The position numbers and the translations under genes are program-made. A stretch of 64,000 nt of DNA, taken from assembly GCA_963816155.1 (NCBI GenBank), contig CAWFJE010000011.1:124001-188000 (forward strand). The letters are read 5' to 3'. The notes below the pieces were generated by a model. The model worked only from the letters and a program-made list of their open reading frames with translations, did not search any database and was not told where the DNA came from. The first letter of the stretch is position 1, and each line of letters begins with the position of its first letter. Shown in pieces: positions 21,196 to 29,092 of this stretch. Source of the DNA: JAXGXJ01 sp963816155. GTDB lineage: Bacteria; Actinomycetota; Thermoleophilia; RBG-16-64-13.

Positions 21196-23619
21196 TCAAG
21201 CGCGCAGGTGAGCTCCCATGGACTCGCGCACAGCGTTGAGGATCCTCATGCGCAGCTCGTTGACCTCAGCTTCATTCAGCGTGCGGTCGGGGGCGCGGAA
21301 GCTCAGCCGCAGTGCGAGGCTCTTCTTGCCCTCTGCCACTTGGGCGCCTTCGTACACGTCGAACACCGCCACCTCCTCGAGTAGCTCACCTCCGGCGGCG
21401 TGCAATTCCCCCACCAGGTCTGCAGCTGCGACCTTCGCATCAACCACCAGGGCGAGATCTTGCTCGACTACAGGATATGCAAGTAGGTCCTTGAAGAACG
21501 CAACCTCGGTGGAAGCCGATAGCAGGACGTCCAGATCGAGCTCTGCGGCCACGACGACGGGACTGCGCAGATCGTACTGCTGTACGACCAGGGGATGTAT
21601 CTCGCCCACCCAACCGGCCGGACTCCCGTCGCTCGCGCGGATGACGGCGCTCTTGCCCGGATGCAGGAAGGGTTCGGACGCAGGCTCATACCGGAGCGTG
21701 AGGGCCAGCCCGGTCTCGAGACGGGCCAACAGTCCTTTGACGAGATAGTAGTCCACCGGCCGGTCGGCAGCCAGCCAGGAGTCTTCCTTGCCGTCACCGG
21801 CAACAACGATGCCCACTCTCGTATCTTCCAGAGGTAACTGCTCTGACGACGGGTGGAAGACCCGGCCGACCTCGAACAGACTCACTCGATACTCGCGCAC
21901 GGCCTGGTTGGCCCGCAGCGCATCGAGGAGGCCGGGCAGCAACATCCTGCGCATACGCGACTGCTCCACGCTGAGGGGGTTGGAGATGGTCACAGCCTGC
22001 CGACGCTCATCGTCGGAGGTCAGCCGCAGGCGGTCGGCCCACTTGTCGTCGCCGAAGCTGTATGTGATCGCCTGGGCCAGCCCTGCTCCCACGAGCAGAT
22101 CCTCGATGGCCCGCTGTGTGGACTGACGCCGATTCAAGCCGCCCCTGCCCACGCGACGGGCGGGCAACGTGGAGGGTATCTGCTCGAGCCCGTGAACGCG
22201 GGCGATCTCCTCGATCAAGTCGATCTCGCGCGCGAGATCGAGGCGGAAATCGGGAACAGCGACCGAGAAAGTACCGGCAGACTCCGTGACCCCACACCCG
22301 AGCCGGGTGAGGATGGCGGCGATCTCGTCGCTGGGGACGCTCAGGCCGAGAATGCGTTCGACGTACGAGGGACGAAGGGTGAGTACCACCTGGGGTTGTG
22401 GTGGGGTGCGCACGTCGACCGTGGCCTCGGAGACCTCTCCCCCGCACACTTCCACGAAGAGCTTGCAGGCCATGTCCAGCGCCCAGGGGATCATCTCCGG
22501 GTCGAGACCCTTCTCGTACCGGGTGGAGGCCTCGCTGCGGAGTCCGAGGGCACCGGAGGTCCGCATGATGGAGGGACCCGAGAAGTTCGCGGCCTCAAGG
22601 AGGATGTCAGTGGTCTGCTCGGTGACTTCGCTGTCCAGTCCGCCCATGATGCCCGCCACCACCAAGGCGCGTTCGGCGTCGGCGATGACCAGCATGTCCT
22701 CAGTGAGCACGCGGTTCTCGTTGTCCAGGGTGGTCAGTTTCTCGCCGGGAGAGGCTCTTCGCACGATGATACGTCCCCCGCGGATGGTCTGAAGGTCGAA
22801 GGCATGCAGAGGCTGACCGAGGGCCCAGAGGACGTAGTTGGTGACGTCCACCACGTTGTTGACGGGCCGCATGCCCGCTTGTACGATGCGCGCCTTCAGC
22901 CACAGCGGCGATTCCTCGATGCGAACATCGCGGATCACGCGGGCGGCGTATCGAGGACAGAGATCGGGGTCGAGGACCTCGATGGCGATGTCTTCGTGCA
23001 CGGAGCGCGTACAAGCCGGGTACGGATACTCCACGGCCTCGGAGAAGGGGGCCCGAGTTATGGCGGCGATCTCCCGAGCCAGTCCACGGACTGAGAGGCA
23101 ATCGGGCCGATTGGGCGTGACCTCCACTTCCAGCACCTGATCCGAGAGCGCGAAGTAGCCGCTGAGAGGCTCGCCGGCCGTCCAGGCGCCTGGCAGTTCC
23201 ACGATGCCCTCACTCTTGGAGGCCAACCCCAGTTCGGCCTCGGACATGATCATGCCCGACGACTTCACGCCCCGCAGCTTCGCATCCCTGATCTGCATGC
23301 CGTTGGGCAGGGTGCCTCCCGGGAGCACGACCGCCACGGTCTGGCCGGAGGCGACGTTCTTGGCCCCACACACGATGGTGCGCGGTTCGGGCTCGCCGAC
23401 GTCCACTGTGCATACCGACAGCTTGTCGGCATCAGGATGGCGACCGCAGTCCACCACCTTTCCCACCACGAAGCGAAAGAGGTTCTCGCCGTCGGCCGAC
23501 ACTCCCGCCAGGGACACCCGCTCCACCTCGGTGCCCGTAAGGGCAAGACGCGAGGCCAGATCGTCCACCGGCAGTTCAATAGCCACGTACTCTTGGAGCC
23601 AGGATAGAGGCGCTTTCAT
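21196..23619 (-). CDS. pheT: Phenylalanyl-tRNA synthetase beta subunit
   Basis: The 807-residue beta subunit of the alpha2-beta2 enzyme. Domains in order: N-terminal EMAP-like tRNA-binding domain (about 40-150), B3/B4 editing domain with MRPVNNVVDVTNYV (about 250), B5 domain (about 400-470), the pseudo-catalytic core, and the C-terminal ferredoxin-fold anticodon-binding domain (about 715-807). The size is typical. It starts 11 bases after pheS with GGAG upstream and ends 87 bases before argC, with the arginine promoter in that gap. Confidence 0.97.
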   Translation of the reverse strand: MKAPLSWLQEYVAIELPVDDLASRLALTGTEVERVSLAGVSADGENLFRFVVGKVVDCGRHPDADKLSVCTVDVGEPEPRTIVCGAKNVASGQTVAVVLPGGTLPNGMQIRDAKLRGVKSSGMIMSEAELGLASKSEGIVELPGAWTAGEPLSGYFALSDQVLEVEVTPNRPDCLSVRGLAREIAAITRAPFSEAVEYPYPACTRSVHEDIAIEVLDPDLCPRYAARVIRDVRIEESPLWLKARIVQAGMRPVNNVVDVTNYVLWALGQPLHAFDLQTIRGGRIIVRRASPGEKLTTLDNENRVLTEDMLVIADAERALVVAGIMGGLDSEVTEQTTDILLEAANFSGPSIMRTSGALGLRSEASTRYEKGLDPEMIPWALDMACKLFVEVCGGEVSEATVDVRTPPQPQVVLTLRPSYVERILGLSVPSDEIAAILTRLGCGVTESAGTFSVAVPDFRLDLAREIDLIEEIARVHGLEQIPSTLPARRVGRGGLNRRQSTQRAIEDLLVGAGLAQAITYSFGDDKWADRLRLTSDDERRQAVTISNPLSVEQSRMRRMLLPGLLDALRANQAVREYRVSLFEVGRVFHPSSEQLPLEDTRVGIVVAGDGKEDSWLAADRPVDYYLVKGLLARLETGLALTLRYEPASEPFLHPGKSAVIRASDGSPAGWVGEIHPLVVQQYDLRSPVVVAAELDLDVLLSASTEVAFFKDLLAYPVVEQDLALVVDAKVAAADLVGELHAAGGELLEEVAVFDVYEGAQVAEGKKSLALRLSFRAPDRTLNEAEVNELRMRILNAVRESMGAHLRA

Positions 23620-23630
23620 GATGTCTCCGG

Positions 23631-24701
23631 TTAGAACTGGCGCAGGAAGCGCAGGTCGTTCTCAAAGAAAAGTCTGAGGTCGTTGACCCCGTGCTTGAGC
23701 ATGGCGATCCGCTCGATGCCCATGCCGAAGGCGAAGCCCGAGTAGATCTCCGGGTCATAGTCCACGAAGCTGAAGACGTTGGGATCGACCATGCCGGCCC
23801 CCAGGATCTCAAGCCAGCCGCTCTTTTTGCACAGTCTGCAGCCACTCCCCTCACACATCATGCACGAGACGTCCACCTCCACCGAAGGCTCGGTGAAGGG
23901 GAAGAAATGGGGACGGAGACGGACCTTGCGCTGGGCTCCGAACATGGCCCGGGCGAAGGTCTCCAGGGTGCCCTTGAGATCGGCAAGCGTGACGTGCTCG
24001 TCGACCACCAGACCTTCGACCTGATGGAACATGGGTGTGTGGGTGGCGTCTGAGTCGCGCCGGTAAGCCTTGCCCGGGACGATGATGTGCACGGGCGGGC
24101 GCCGGCTCTCCATGTGCCGCACTTGGACGGGCGACGTGTGGGTGCGAAGGACCACCTGCTCGCTCACGAAGAAGGTGTCGTGCAGCGAACGGGCCGGATG
24201 GTCCGCCGGCGTGTTGAGCGCTTCGAAGTTGTAGTAGTCTGTCTCGATCTCAGGACCGTCGGCGATCTCATAGCCCATGCCGATGAAGATATCCTCGATC
24301 TCACGCTGTGTCTGCGCGACCAGATGAAGGTGGCCCAACGGGAACGACCGTCCCGGAAGACTGACATCGATGTGCTGTCTGGACAACTCGTCCACGAGTT
24401 GTTGTGTCTCCAGATCCGAGTGCCGCATCTCGAGGGTCGTTTCGAGCTCACGGCGGATGAGGTTGCCGACCTTACCGACCTCGCGCCGTTCGTCCACGGG
24501 AAGTTCGGGGATGGAGCGAAGCAGAAGGGTCAAGTCGGCCTTGCGGCCCAGATATCGGACCCGTACCGCCTCCAAGGCGGCAAGGTCTCCGGCCTGTTCG
24601 ATGGCGGCCACGCCTTCGGTGTATATGGTCCGAAGATCGGGCCGCGATATCTGCTCCAGGATGCTCTCTTGCGTTGTGATAGCTCCTCCTCCCTCACTCA
24701 C
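23631..24701 (-). CDS. pheS: Phenylalanyl-tRNA synthetase alpha subunit
   Basis: A 356-residue class II synthetase catalytic subunit: N-terminal coiled coil (about 15-95), motif 2 region HTPMFHQVEGL and the phenylalanine-site FPFTEPSVEVD. A Cys-x2-Cys pair repeat (CMMCEGSGCRLC, near residue 285) marks the zinc-containing variant seen in many bacteria. Start choice is uncertain: this GTG overlaps the methyltransferase gene by eight bases, and an ATG 17 codons upstream is also open, but neither has a clear Shine-Dalgarno. The strongest one, GGAGGAGGAG, lies inside the first codons with no standard start after it. Confidence 0.93.
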   Translation of the reverse strand: MSEGGGAITTQESILEQISRPDLRTIYTEGVAAIEQAGDLAALEAVRVRYLGRKADLTLLLRSIPELPVDERREVGKVGNLIRRELETTLEMRHSDLETQQLVDELSRQHIDVSLPGRSFPLGHLHLVAQTQREIEDIFIGMGYEIADGPEIETDYYNFEALNTPADHPARSLHDTFFVSEQVVLRTHTSPVQVRHMESRRPPVHIIVPGKAYRRDSDATHTPMFHQVEGLVVDEHVTLADLKGTLETFARAMFGAQRKVRLRPHFFPFTEPSVEVDVSCMMCEGSGCRLCKKSGWLEILGAGMVDPNVFSFVDYDPEIYSGFAFGMGIERIAMLKHGVNDLRLFFENDLRFLRQF

Positions 24702-25530
24702 GATGGTGGTCGACCCCCGGGGCAGCGCCACGTGAGCGCCCGGAAAGCTCATACAACAAGATCGTTCCGGCCATGGCGACGTTCAGCGAGTCGAAACGCA
24801 CCTGCGGGACGTTCACGCGCCTCTCGGCCCCCCAGCCTTCTCCCGGACCATCGCGCTCCGAGCCCAGCACGAGGAGCAGACCTCCCCGGCCTGTGATGTC
24901 GCGCACATCGACTCCCGCGTGGGGGTCGGCGACCAGGATCTCGGGCGCCCGTCCGTCGGCGGCCGCCATGCTGCGCAGCCGCGCCGCCAAGTCGGCCTGG
25001 GTGACTTCCACCACTATGGGCAGCAGGAACTGCGCTCCCATACCCGCCCTCATCGCTTTGGGTCCGAAAGGGTCGGCCGTGCCCGGCGAGACTGCCATGC
25101 CGCCGACCCCGAATCCCACACAACCTCGCACCAAGGTGCCCACGTTGCCCGGGTCACCCACACCTTCCAGGTAGAGGCTCAGCCCGTTCTGCAGATCGAT
25201 GTCTGCCAGGCTCCACGAGGGCTGCCGCGCTATGAAGACCACGTCCGCCGATCCGCCAAGGGAGCTCGCGTGGTCCATCGTCTCCTCGGAGCAGACTCCG
25301 ATGTCGACGCCCCCAGCCGCAGCGCGCTCGCGGAGCGCCGGGGGCAGGTCGCTGAGGACATCGCGGCGCACGAGTACGTCGCCCATCTCCACCCCAGCGT
25401 CCACCGCGATACGGAGAAGATCAAGGCCTTCTCCCACCAGTAGGCCCTTCTCGCGCCGATGCTTCTTCTTCTGCAGCTTGCGCGCCAGCTTGACACTGTG
25501 GTTGTTGCGCCCCTCGACGTCCCTGATCAC
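24694..25530 (-). CDS. SpoU/TrmH-family RNA 2'-O-methyltransferase
   Basis: A 278-residue SPOUT methyltransferase, probably modifying ribose of rRNA with SAM. The N-terminal substrate-binding domain (about 1-105) begins NNHSVKLARKLQKKKHRRE; the knotted catalytic domain carries motif 1 GDPGNVGTLVR, motif 2 LLLVLGSERDGP and motif 3 VRFDSLNVAMAGTILLYE. The GTG used has GAGGGAG five bases upstream; an earlier GTG is too close to it. The gene sits between rplT and pheS, a common arrangement. The target nucleotide is unknown. Confidence 0.9.
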   Translation of the reverse strand: MIRDVEGRNNHSVKLARKLQKKKHRREKGLLVGEGLDLLRIAVDAGVEMGDVLVRRDVLSDLPPALRERAAAGGVDIGVCSEETMDHASSLGGSADVVFIARQPSWSLADIDLQNGLSLYLEGVGDPGNVGTLVRGCVGFGVGGMAVSPGTADPFGPKAMRAGMGAQFLLPIVVEVTQADLAARLRSMAAADGRAPEILVADPHAGVDVRDITGRGGLLLVLGSERDGPGEGWGAERRVNVPQVRFDSLNVAMAGTILLYELSGRSRGAAPGVDHHRE

Positions 25531-25572
25531 GGTCACTCCCTCGATGGAGGCCGCCGGACGAGGGCGGCCCTC

Positions 25573-25935
25573 CTAGTTCGCTGCGAGAGCTTCTTTGGCC
25601 CGAGCCGCCATCTGGGCGAAAACCTCGGGCTCGCGCACGGCGAGATCGGCAAGCATCTTGCGGTCGACCTCGATCTCGGCTTCCTTCAACCCGTGCATGA
25701 GCTGGTTGTAGTTGAGGCCGTGCAGACGGGCACCCGCGTTGATGCGTGTGATCCAGAGACGTCGGAACTCGCGCTTGCGGGCGCGGCGGTCGCGGTACGC
25801 GTAGGTACCGGACTTGAGAAGCTGCTCCTTGGCACGGCGATACGAAGTGTGCTTGAGGCCCCAGTAGCCTTTAGCTTCCTCGAGGGCCTTGCGGCGCTTC
25901 TTCTGGGCGTTGATGCTGCGTTTAACCCTAGCCAT
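25573..25935 (-). CDS. rplT: 50S ribosomal protein L20
   Basis: A 120-residue, very basic 23S-binding assembly protein. ARVKRSINAQKKRRKALE at the start and the conserved RLWITRINAGARLHGLNY are diagnostic. The ATG follows GGAGGAG. In other bacteria L20 represses the infC-rpmI-rplT transcript; the leader upstream of infC here is long enough for such control, but I cannot recognise an L20 site with certainty. Confidence 0.97.
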   Translation of the reverse strand: MARVKRSINAQKKRRKALEEAKGYWGLKHTSYRRAKEQLLKSGTYAYRDRRARKREFRRLWITRINAGARLHGLNYNQLMHGLKEAEIEVDRKMLADLAVREPEVFAQMAARAKEALAAN

Positions 25936-25947
25936 AGCCGGCTCCTC

Positions 25948-26142
25948 CTACTGCCCCAGAAGATCGCGGAGCCTGCCCGCGTCGCTGGAATGGATCACAA
26001 GGGACTTACGGATCTTGCGTTTGCGGTTGGCGGTCTTCTTCGTCAGAAGGTGGCTGCCGAAGGCCTTCTTCTTGAGAAGCTTGCCGGTCGCGGTCACCTT
26101 GATGCGCTTCTTGGTTCCCTTGTGTGTTTTGTTCTTAGCCAT
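25948..26142 (-). CDS. rpmI: 50S ribosomal protein L35
   Basis: A 64-residue basic protein opening MAKNKTHKGTKKRIKVT, the classic L35 N-terminus. The frame runs six codons further up, but AAGGGAA lies correctly before this ATG and inside the longer version. It is twelve bases upstream of rplT in the infC operon. Confidence 0.96.
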   Translation of the reverse strand: MAKNKTHKGTKKRIKVTATGKLLKKKAFGSHLLTKKTANRKRKIRKSLVIHSSDAGRLRDLLGQ

Positions 26143-26233
26143 TTCTGTTCCCTTCATCACGTGCGAGCAATAGCAGGGCCTGCCGGACGACTGGGCCCCA
26201 CTAGGAGCGGCCTTCTCAGTATGCTTCCGGTCT

Positions 26234-26743
26234 CTAGCGCTTGGGCGCCAGCATCATAACCATGTTCCGTCCGTCGAGATTGGGTTCCGACTCCACCTCG
26301 CCGATCTCAGCCAGATCTTCCGCCATGCGTCGCAGGAGACGCTCACCCAGATGGGGGTGGACGAGTTCCCTTCCGCGGAACATGATCGTGAGCTTGACCT
26401 TGTCACCCTTTTTCAGAAAGCGCTCGACGTGACCCTTTTTCGTATCAAAGTCATGATCATCGATCTTCGGTCGAAGCTTGATCTCTTTGATACTGATGGT
26501 GGTCTGACGTTTACGGGCCTCTTTCGCCTTCTGCTCTTGTTCGTACCTATACTTGCCGTAGTCCATCACCTTGCAGACCGGCGGGTCGGCCATGGGCGCC
26601 ACTTCCACCAGATCGAGATTGAGTCTGTCGGCGTAGCTGAGCGCCTCAGGCACACTCACGATCCCGACCTGCTCTCCGTTCGGTCCGATCAAGCGGACCT
26701 GGTCTGCGCGGATCTTCTCATTGATGCGAACGATGTCGGCTAT
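26234..26743 (-). CDS. infC: Translation initiation factor IF-3, started from an ATA codon
   Basis: A 169-residue IF-3 that binds the 30S subunit and checks start codons. The N-terminal domain (INEKIRADQVRLIGPNG, about residues 7-23) and C-terminal domain (about 85-169) are intact. The conserved N-terminus has no ATG, GTG or TTG; an in-frame TGA lies three codons before an ATA that has GGAGG ten bases upstream. An ATA start restores a full-length protein. Non-canonical starts (ATT, ATA, ATC) are known for infC and let IF-3 repress its own translation by rejecting poor start codons. The first ordinary start, a TTG, would remove the conserved N-terminal strand. Confidence 0.92.
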   Translation of the reverse strand: MADIVRINEKIRADQVRLIGPNGEQVGIVSVPEALSYADRLNLDLVEVAPMADPPVCKVMDYGKYRYEQEQKAKEARKRQTTISIKEIKLRPKIDDHDFDTKKGHVERFLKKGDKVKLTIMFRGRELVHPHLGERLLRRMAEDLAEIGEVESEPNLDGRNMVMMLAPKR

Positions 26744-26792
26744 GTTGCCTCACACCTCCCCCGGCTTAGCCGGATAGGGAAATCCCAACATG

Positions 26793-26819
26793 CAAAAAGA
26801 GCAGTGCTACCACCGCTCT
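26793..26819 (-). terminator. Intrinsic terminator (attenuator) in the infC leader
   Basis: AGAGCGGTG-GTAG-CACTGCTCT forms a 9-bp stem (one G-U pair) followed by five Ts, about 100 bases after the infC promoter and 50 bases before the start codon. A small hairpin (CCGGC/GCCGG, 26761-26773) then abuts the Shine-Dalgarno sequence. Confidence 0.7.
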
Positions 26820-26927
26820 CCCTATGCAGCCGCAAAGCCTCGTTGGAGGCCGCGCAGTCATATAGCTTGACCTCAGCGCCGTCAGGGCACGAGGTGGGAA
26901 GGTGGCTTCCTCTTTATGCAGCCGAAA

Positions 26928-26956
26928 AGTATAGCCCAAGTCGGCCCGTGGCTCAA
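26928..26956 (-). promoter_or_regulatory. Promoter of the infC operon
   Basis: TTGAGC, 17 bases, TATACT; the -35 box overlaps the thrS stop codon. The resulting leader is about 180 nt. Confidence 0.75.
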
Positions 26957-28854
26957 GCCTGCGGCGCGCCGGTCTTGAGGGCGAGTTCCCTCACTGCATC
27001 ATCGAGGGCCAGAGGGGTGGTCTCCTTGTTGCCGCGCGCCCGCATGGTCACGGAGCGCTCGGCTACCTCGCGGTCACCGACCACGAGCAGGAAGGGCACC
27101 TTCTGCATCTCTCCGTCGCGGATCTTCTTGGACACCGATTCCGGTCTGAAGTCGGTCTCCACGCGCAGTCCCGCGGCTTCCAAAGCAGCTTTGACCTCCA
27201 CGGCATAGGGCGCATGCCGGTCGGCCACAGGGACGATCCCTACCTGGACGGGTGCGAGCCAGCCCGGCAGCGCCCCCCCGTAGTGTTCGATGAGGATGGC
27301 CAGGAAGCGCTCGACGCTGCCGAGGACCGTCCTGTGGATCATCACCGGGCGATGACGTTGGTTGTCCTCCCCCACGTATTCACAGTCAAGTCGCTCGGGC
27401 ATGGCGAAGTCCAGCTGGCAGGTGGCGCACTGCCATGTGCGTCCCATGACGTCCTCGATGTGGAAGTCGATCTTGGGCCCATAGAAGGCACCGTCGCCCG
27501 GATTGAGTTCGTATGGAAGTTCAGCGCGGGCGAGGGCGGCGGCCAAGGCGCCTTCGGCTGTGGCCCACATTTTGTCGCTGCCGATGGACTTCTCCGGACG
27601 CGTGGAGAGTTCCACCTGCACCTGCTCGAACCCGAAGGTCTTGTACATCCGACGTACCAGTTCGATCACGCCGAGCACCTCGTCCTCCACCTGCTCGGGG
27701 AGGCAGTAGATGTGGGCATCGTCCTGGGTGAAGGAACGCACTCGGAAGAGACCGTGGAGCACGCCCGACATCTCATGGCGGTGCACCTGCCCCAGTTCGG
27801 CCAAGCGCAGGGGGAAGTCGCGGTAGGAGTGCTGGTCGCTCTTGTAGATGAGGATGCCGCCGGGGCAGTTCATGGGCTTGACCGCGAAGTCGACGTCGTC
27901 GATGACGGTGAAGTACATGTTGTCCTTGTAGTTGTCCCAGTGACCGGAGCGTTCCCACAGGGTGCGCTCCAGGATGGTCGGCGTCTTCGTCTCCTCATAA
28001 CCGGCTGCCACATGCTCCCGGCGCCAGTAGTCGAGGAGGGCGTTGACGACCCGCATCCCTTTGGGATGGAAGAAGGGAAAACCGGGTCCCTCGTCGTGGA
28101 AGCTGAAGAGACCCATCTCTCGGCCCAGTTTGCGGTGGTCGCGCTGGCGGGCCATCTCCAACTGCTCGAGATACGCTTCCAGTTCCTTCTTGGTGGGAAA
28201 GGCGGTGCCGTAGATACGGGTGAGCATGGGGTTGTCGCTCTTGCCTCTCCAGTAGGCGCCGGCCACGGACTGAAGGGCGACGGCACCCACGCGGCCACTG
28301 TCGGGGACATGAGGTCCGCGACAGAGATCGAGGAACTCGCCCTGCTGGTAGACACTGATGGTTGCTTCTTCGGGCAGTTCGCGGATCAGTTCGAGCTTGT
28401 AGGGCTCGTCGCGAAAGAGATCCAGCGCCTCCAAGCGCGACACCTCGCGCCGCTCGAAGGGCAGATGAGCCGCGATAAGGCGTTCCATCTCGACCATGAT
28501 GGTACTGAGGTCGTCCTCCCCCACGGGCTGAGGGAACTCGAAGTCGTAATAGAAGCCATCTCTGATGGAGGGCCCGATGGCTACTTTGGTGCCCGGATAG
28601 AGTCGGATGGCGGCTTCGGCCAGCAGATGGGCAGCCGAGTGACGGATCACGTCTAGGCCCTCGGGGGACGAGGCCGTGATGATGGCCACCCGGTCTCCGT
28701 CGGATATCGACGCGTCCAGATCGACCGCACGATCGTCTATCTTGGCGGCAAGAGCGGCCTTGGCCAGCCGCGGACCGATGCTTTGCGCCACGTCCAAAGT
28801 GGTAGCCCCGTCGGGCATCACTACAGCGGAGCCATCCGGGAGAAATACCTTCAT
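26953..28854 (-). CDS. thrS: Threonyl-tRNA synthetase
   Basis: A 633-residue class II synthetase. Domains in order: TGS (about 1-62), second additional/editing domain (about 65-225, with the HxxxH-type HSAAHLLAEA), catalytic core (about 240-520) with the zinc ligand in PMNCPGG and motif 2 RHEMSGVLHGLFRVR, and anticodon-binding domain (about 525-633). The ATG has GAGG five bases upstream; 13 more codons are open before it. It starts 44 bases after the 3' end of tRNA-Val with no terminator between, so the two are probably co-transcribed. Confidence 0.97.
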   Translation of the reverse strand: MKVFLPDGSAVVMPDGATTLDVAQSIGPRLAKAALAAKIDDRAVDLDASISDGDRVAIITASSPEGLDVIRHSAAHLLAEAAIRLYPGTKVAIGPSIRDGFYYDFEFPQPVGEDDLSTIMVEMERLIAAHLPFERREVSRLEALDLFRDEPYKLELIRELPEEATISVYQQGEFLDLCRGPHVPDSGRVGAVALQSVAGAYWRGKSDNPMLTRIYGTAFPTKKELEAYLEQLEMARQRDHRKLGREMGLFSFHDEGPGFPFFHPKGMRVVNALLDYWRREHVAAGYEETKTPTILERTLWERSGHWDNYKDNMYFTVIDDVDFAVKPMNCPGGILIYKSDQHSYRDFPLRLAELGQVHRHEMSGVLHGLFRVRSFTQDDAHIYCLPEQVEDEVLGVIELVRRMYKTFGFEQVQVELSTRPEKSIGSDKMWATAEGALAAALARAELPYELNPGDGAFYGPKIDFHIEDVMGRTWQCATCQLDFAMPERLDCEYVGEDNQRHRPVMIHRTVLGSVERFLAILIEHYGGALPGWLAPVQVGIVPVADRHAPYAVEVKAALEAAGLRVETDFRPESVSKKIRDGEMQKVPFLLVVGDREVAERSVTMRARGNKETTPLALDDAVRELALKTGAPQA

Positions 28855-28897
28855 GGGAGCCTCGCACGAAAGGTGTGGGGTACCTTGGGCCAACCAG

Positions 28898-28969
28898 TGG
28901 GCGCTATAGGATTTGAACCTATGGCCTCTTCCGCGTCAAGGAAGCGCTCTCCCCCTGAGCTAAGCGCCC
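28898..28969 (-). tRNA. tRNA-Val (anticodon GAC)
   Basis: A full cloverleaf: acceptor GGGCGCT/AGCGCCC, D-arm GCTC/GAGC, anticodon loop TTGACGC, T-loop TTCAAAT. CCA is not encoded. Confidence 0.96.
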
Positions 28970-28981
28970 GGCAAGTCCGTC

Positions 28982-29010
28982 ATGATACAGCGGCCCCCGC
29001 ACCCTGGCAA
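28982..29010 (-). promoter_or_regulatory. Promoter of tRNA-Val (and probably thrS)
   Basis: TTGCCA, 17 bases, TATCAT, ending 13 bases before the tRNA. Confidence 0.75.
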
Positions 29011-29092
29011 GGGAAGGGGGAAGATGGCCCATCGCGTCTTCGCTGGGACCGCGCCACATGACCCGGCGACCACTGTGTCGGTCGGCTCGGAG

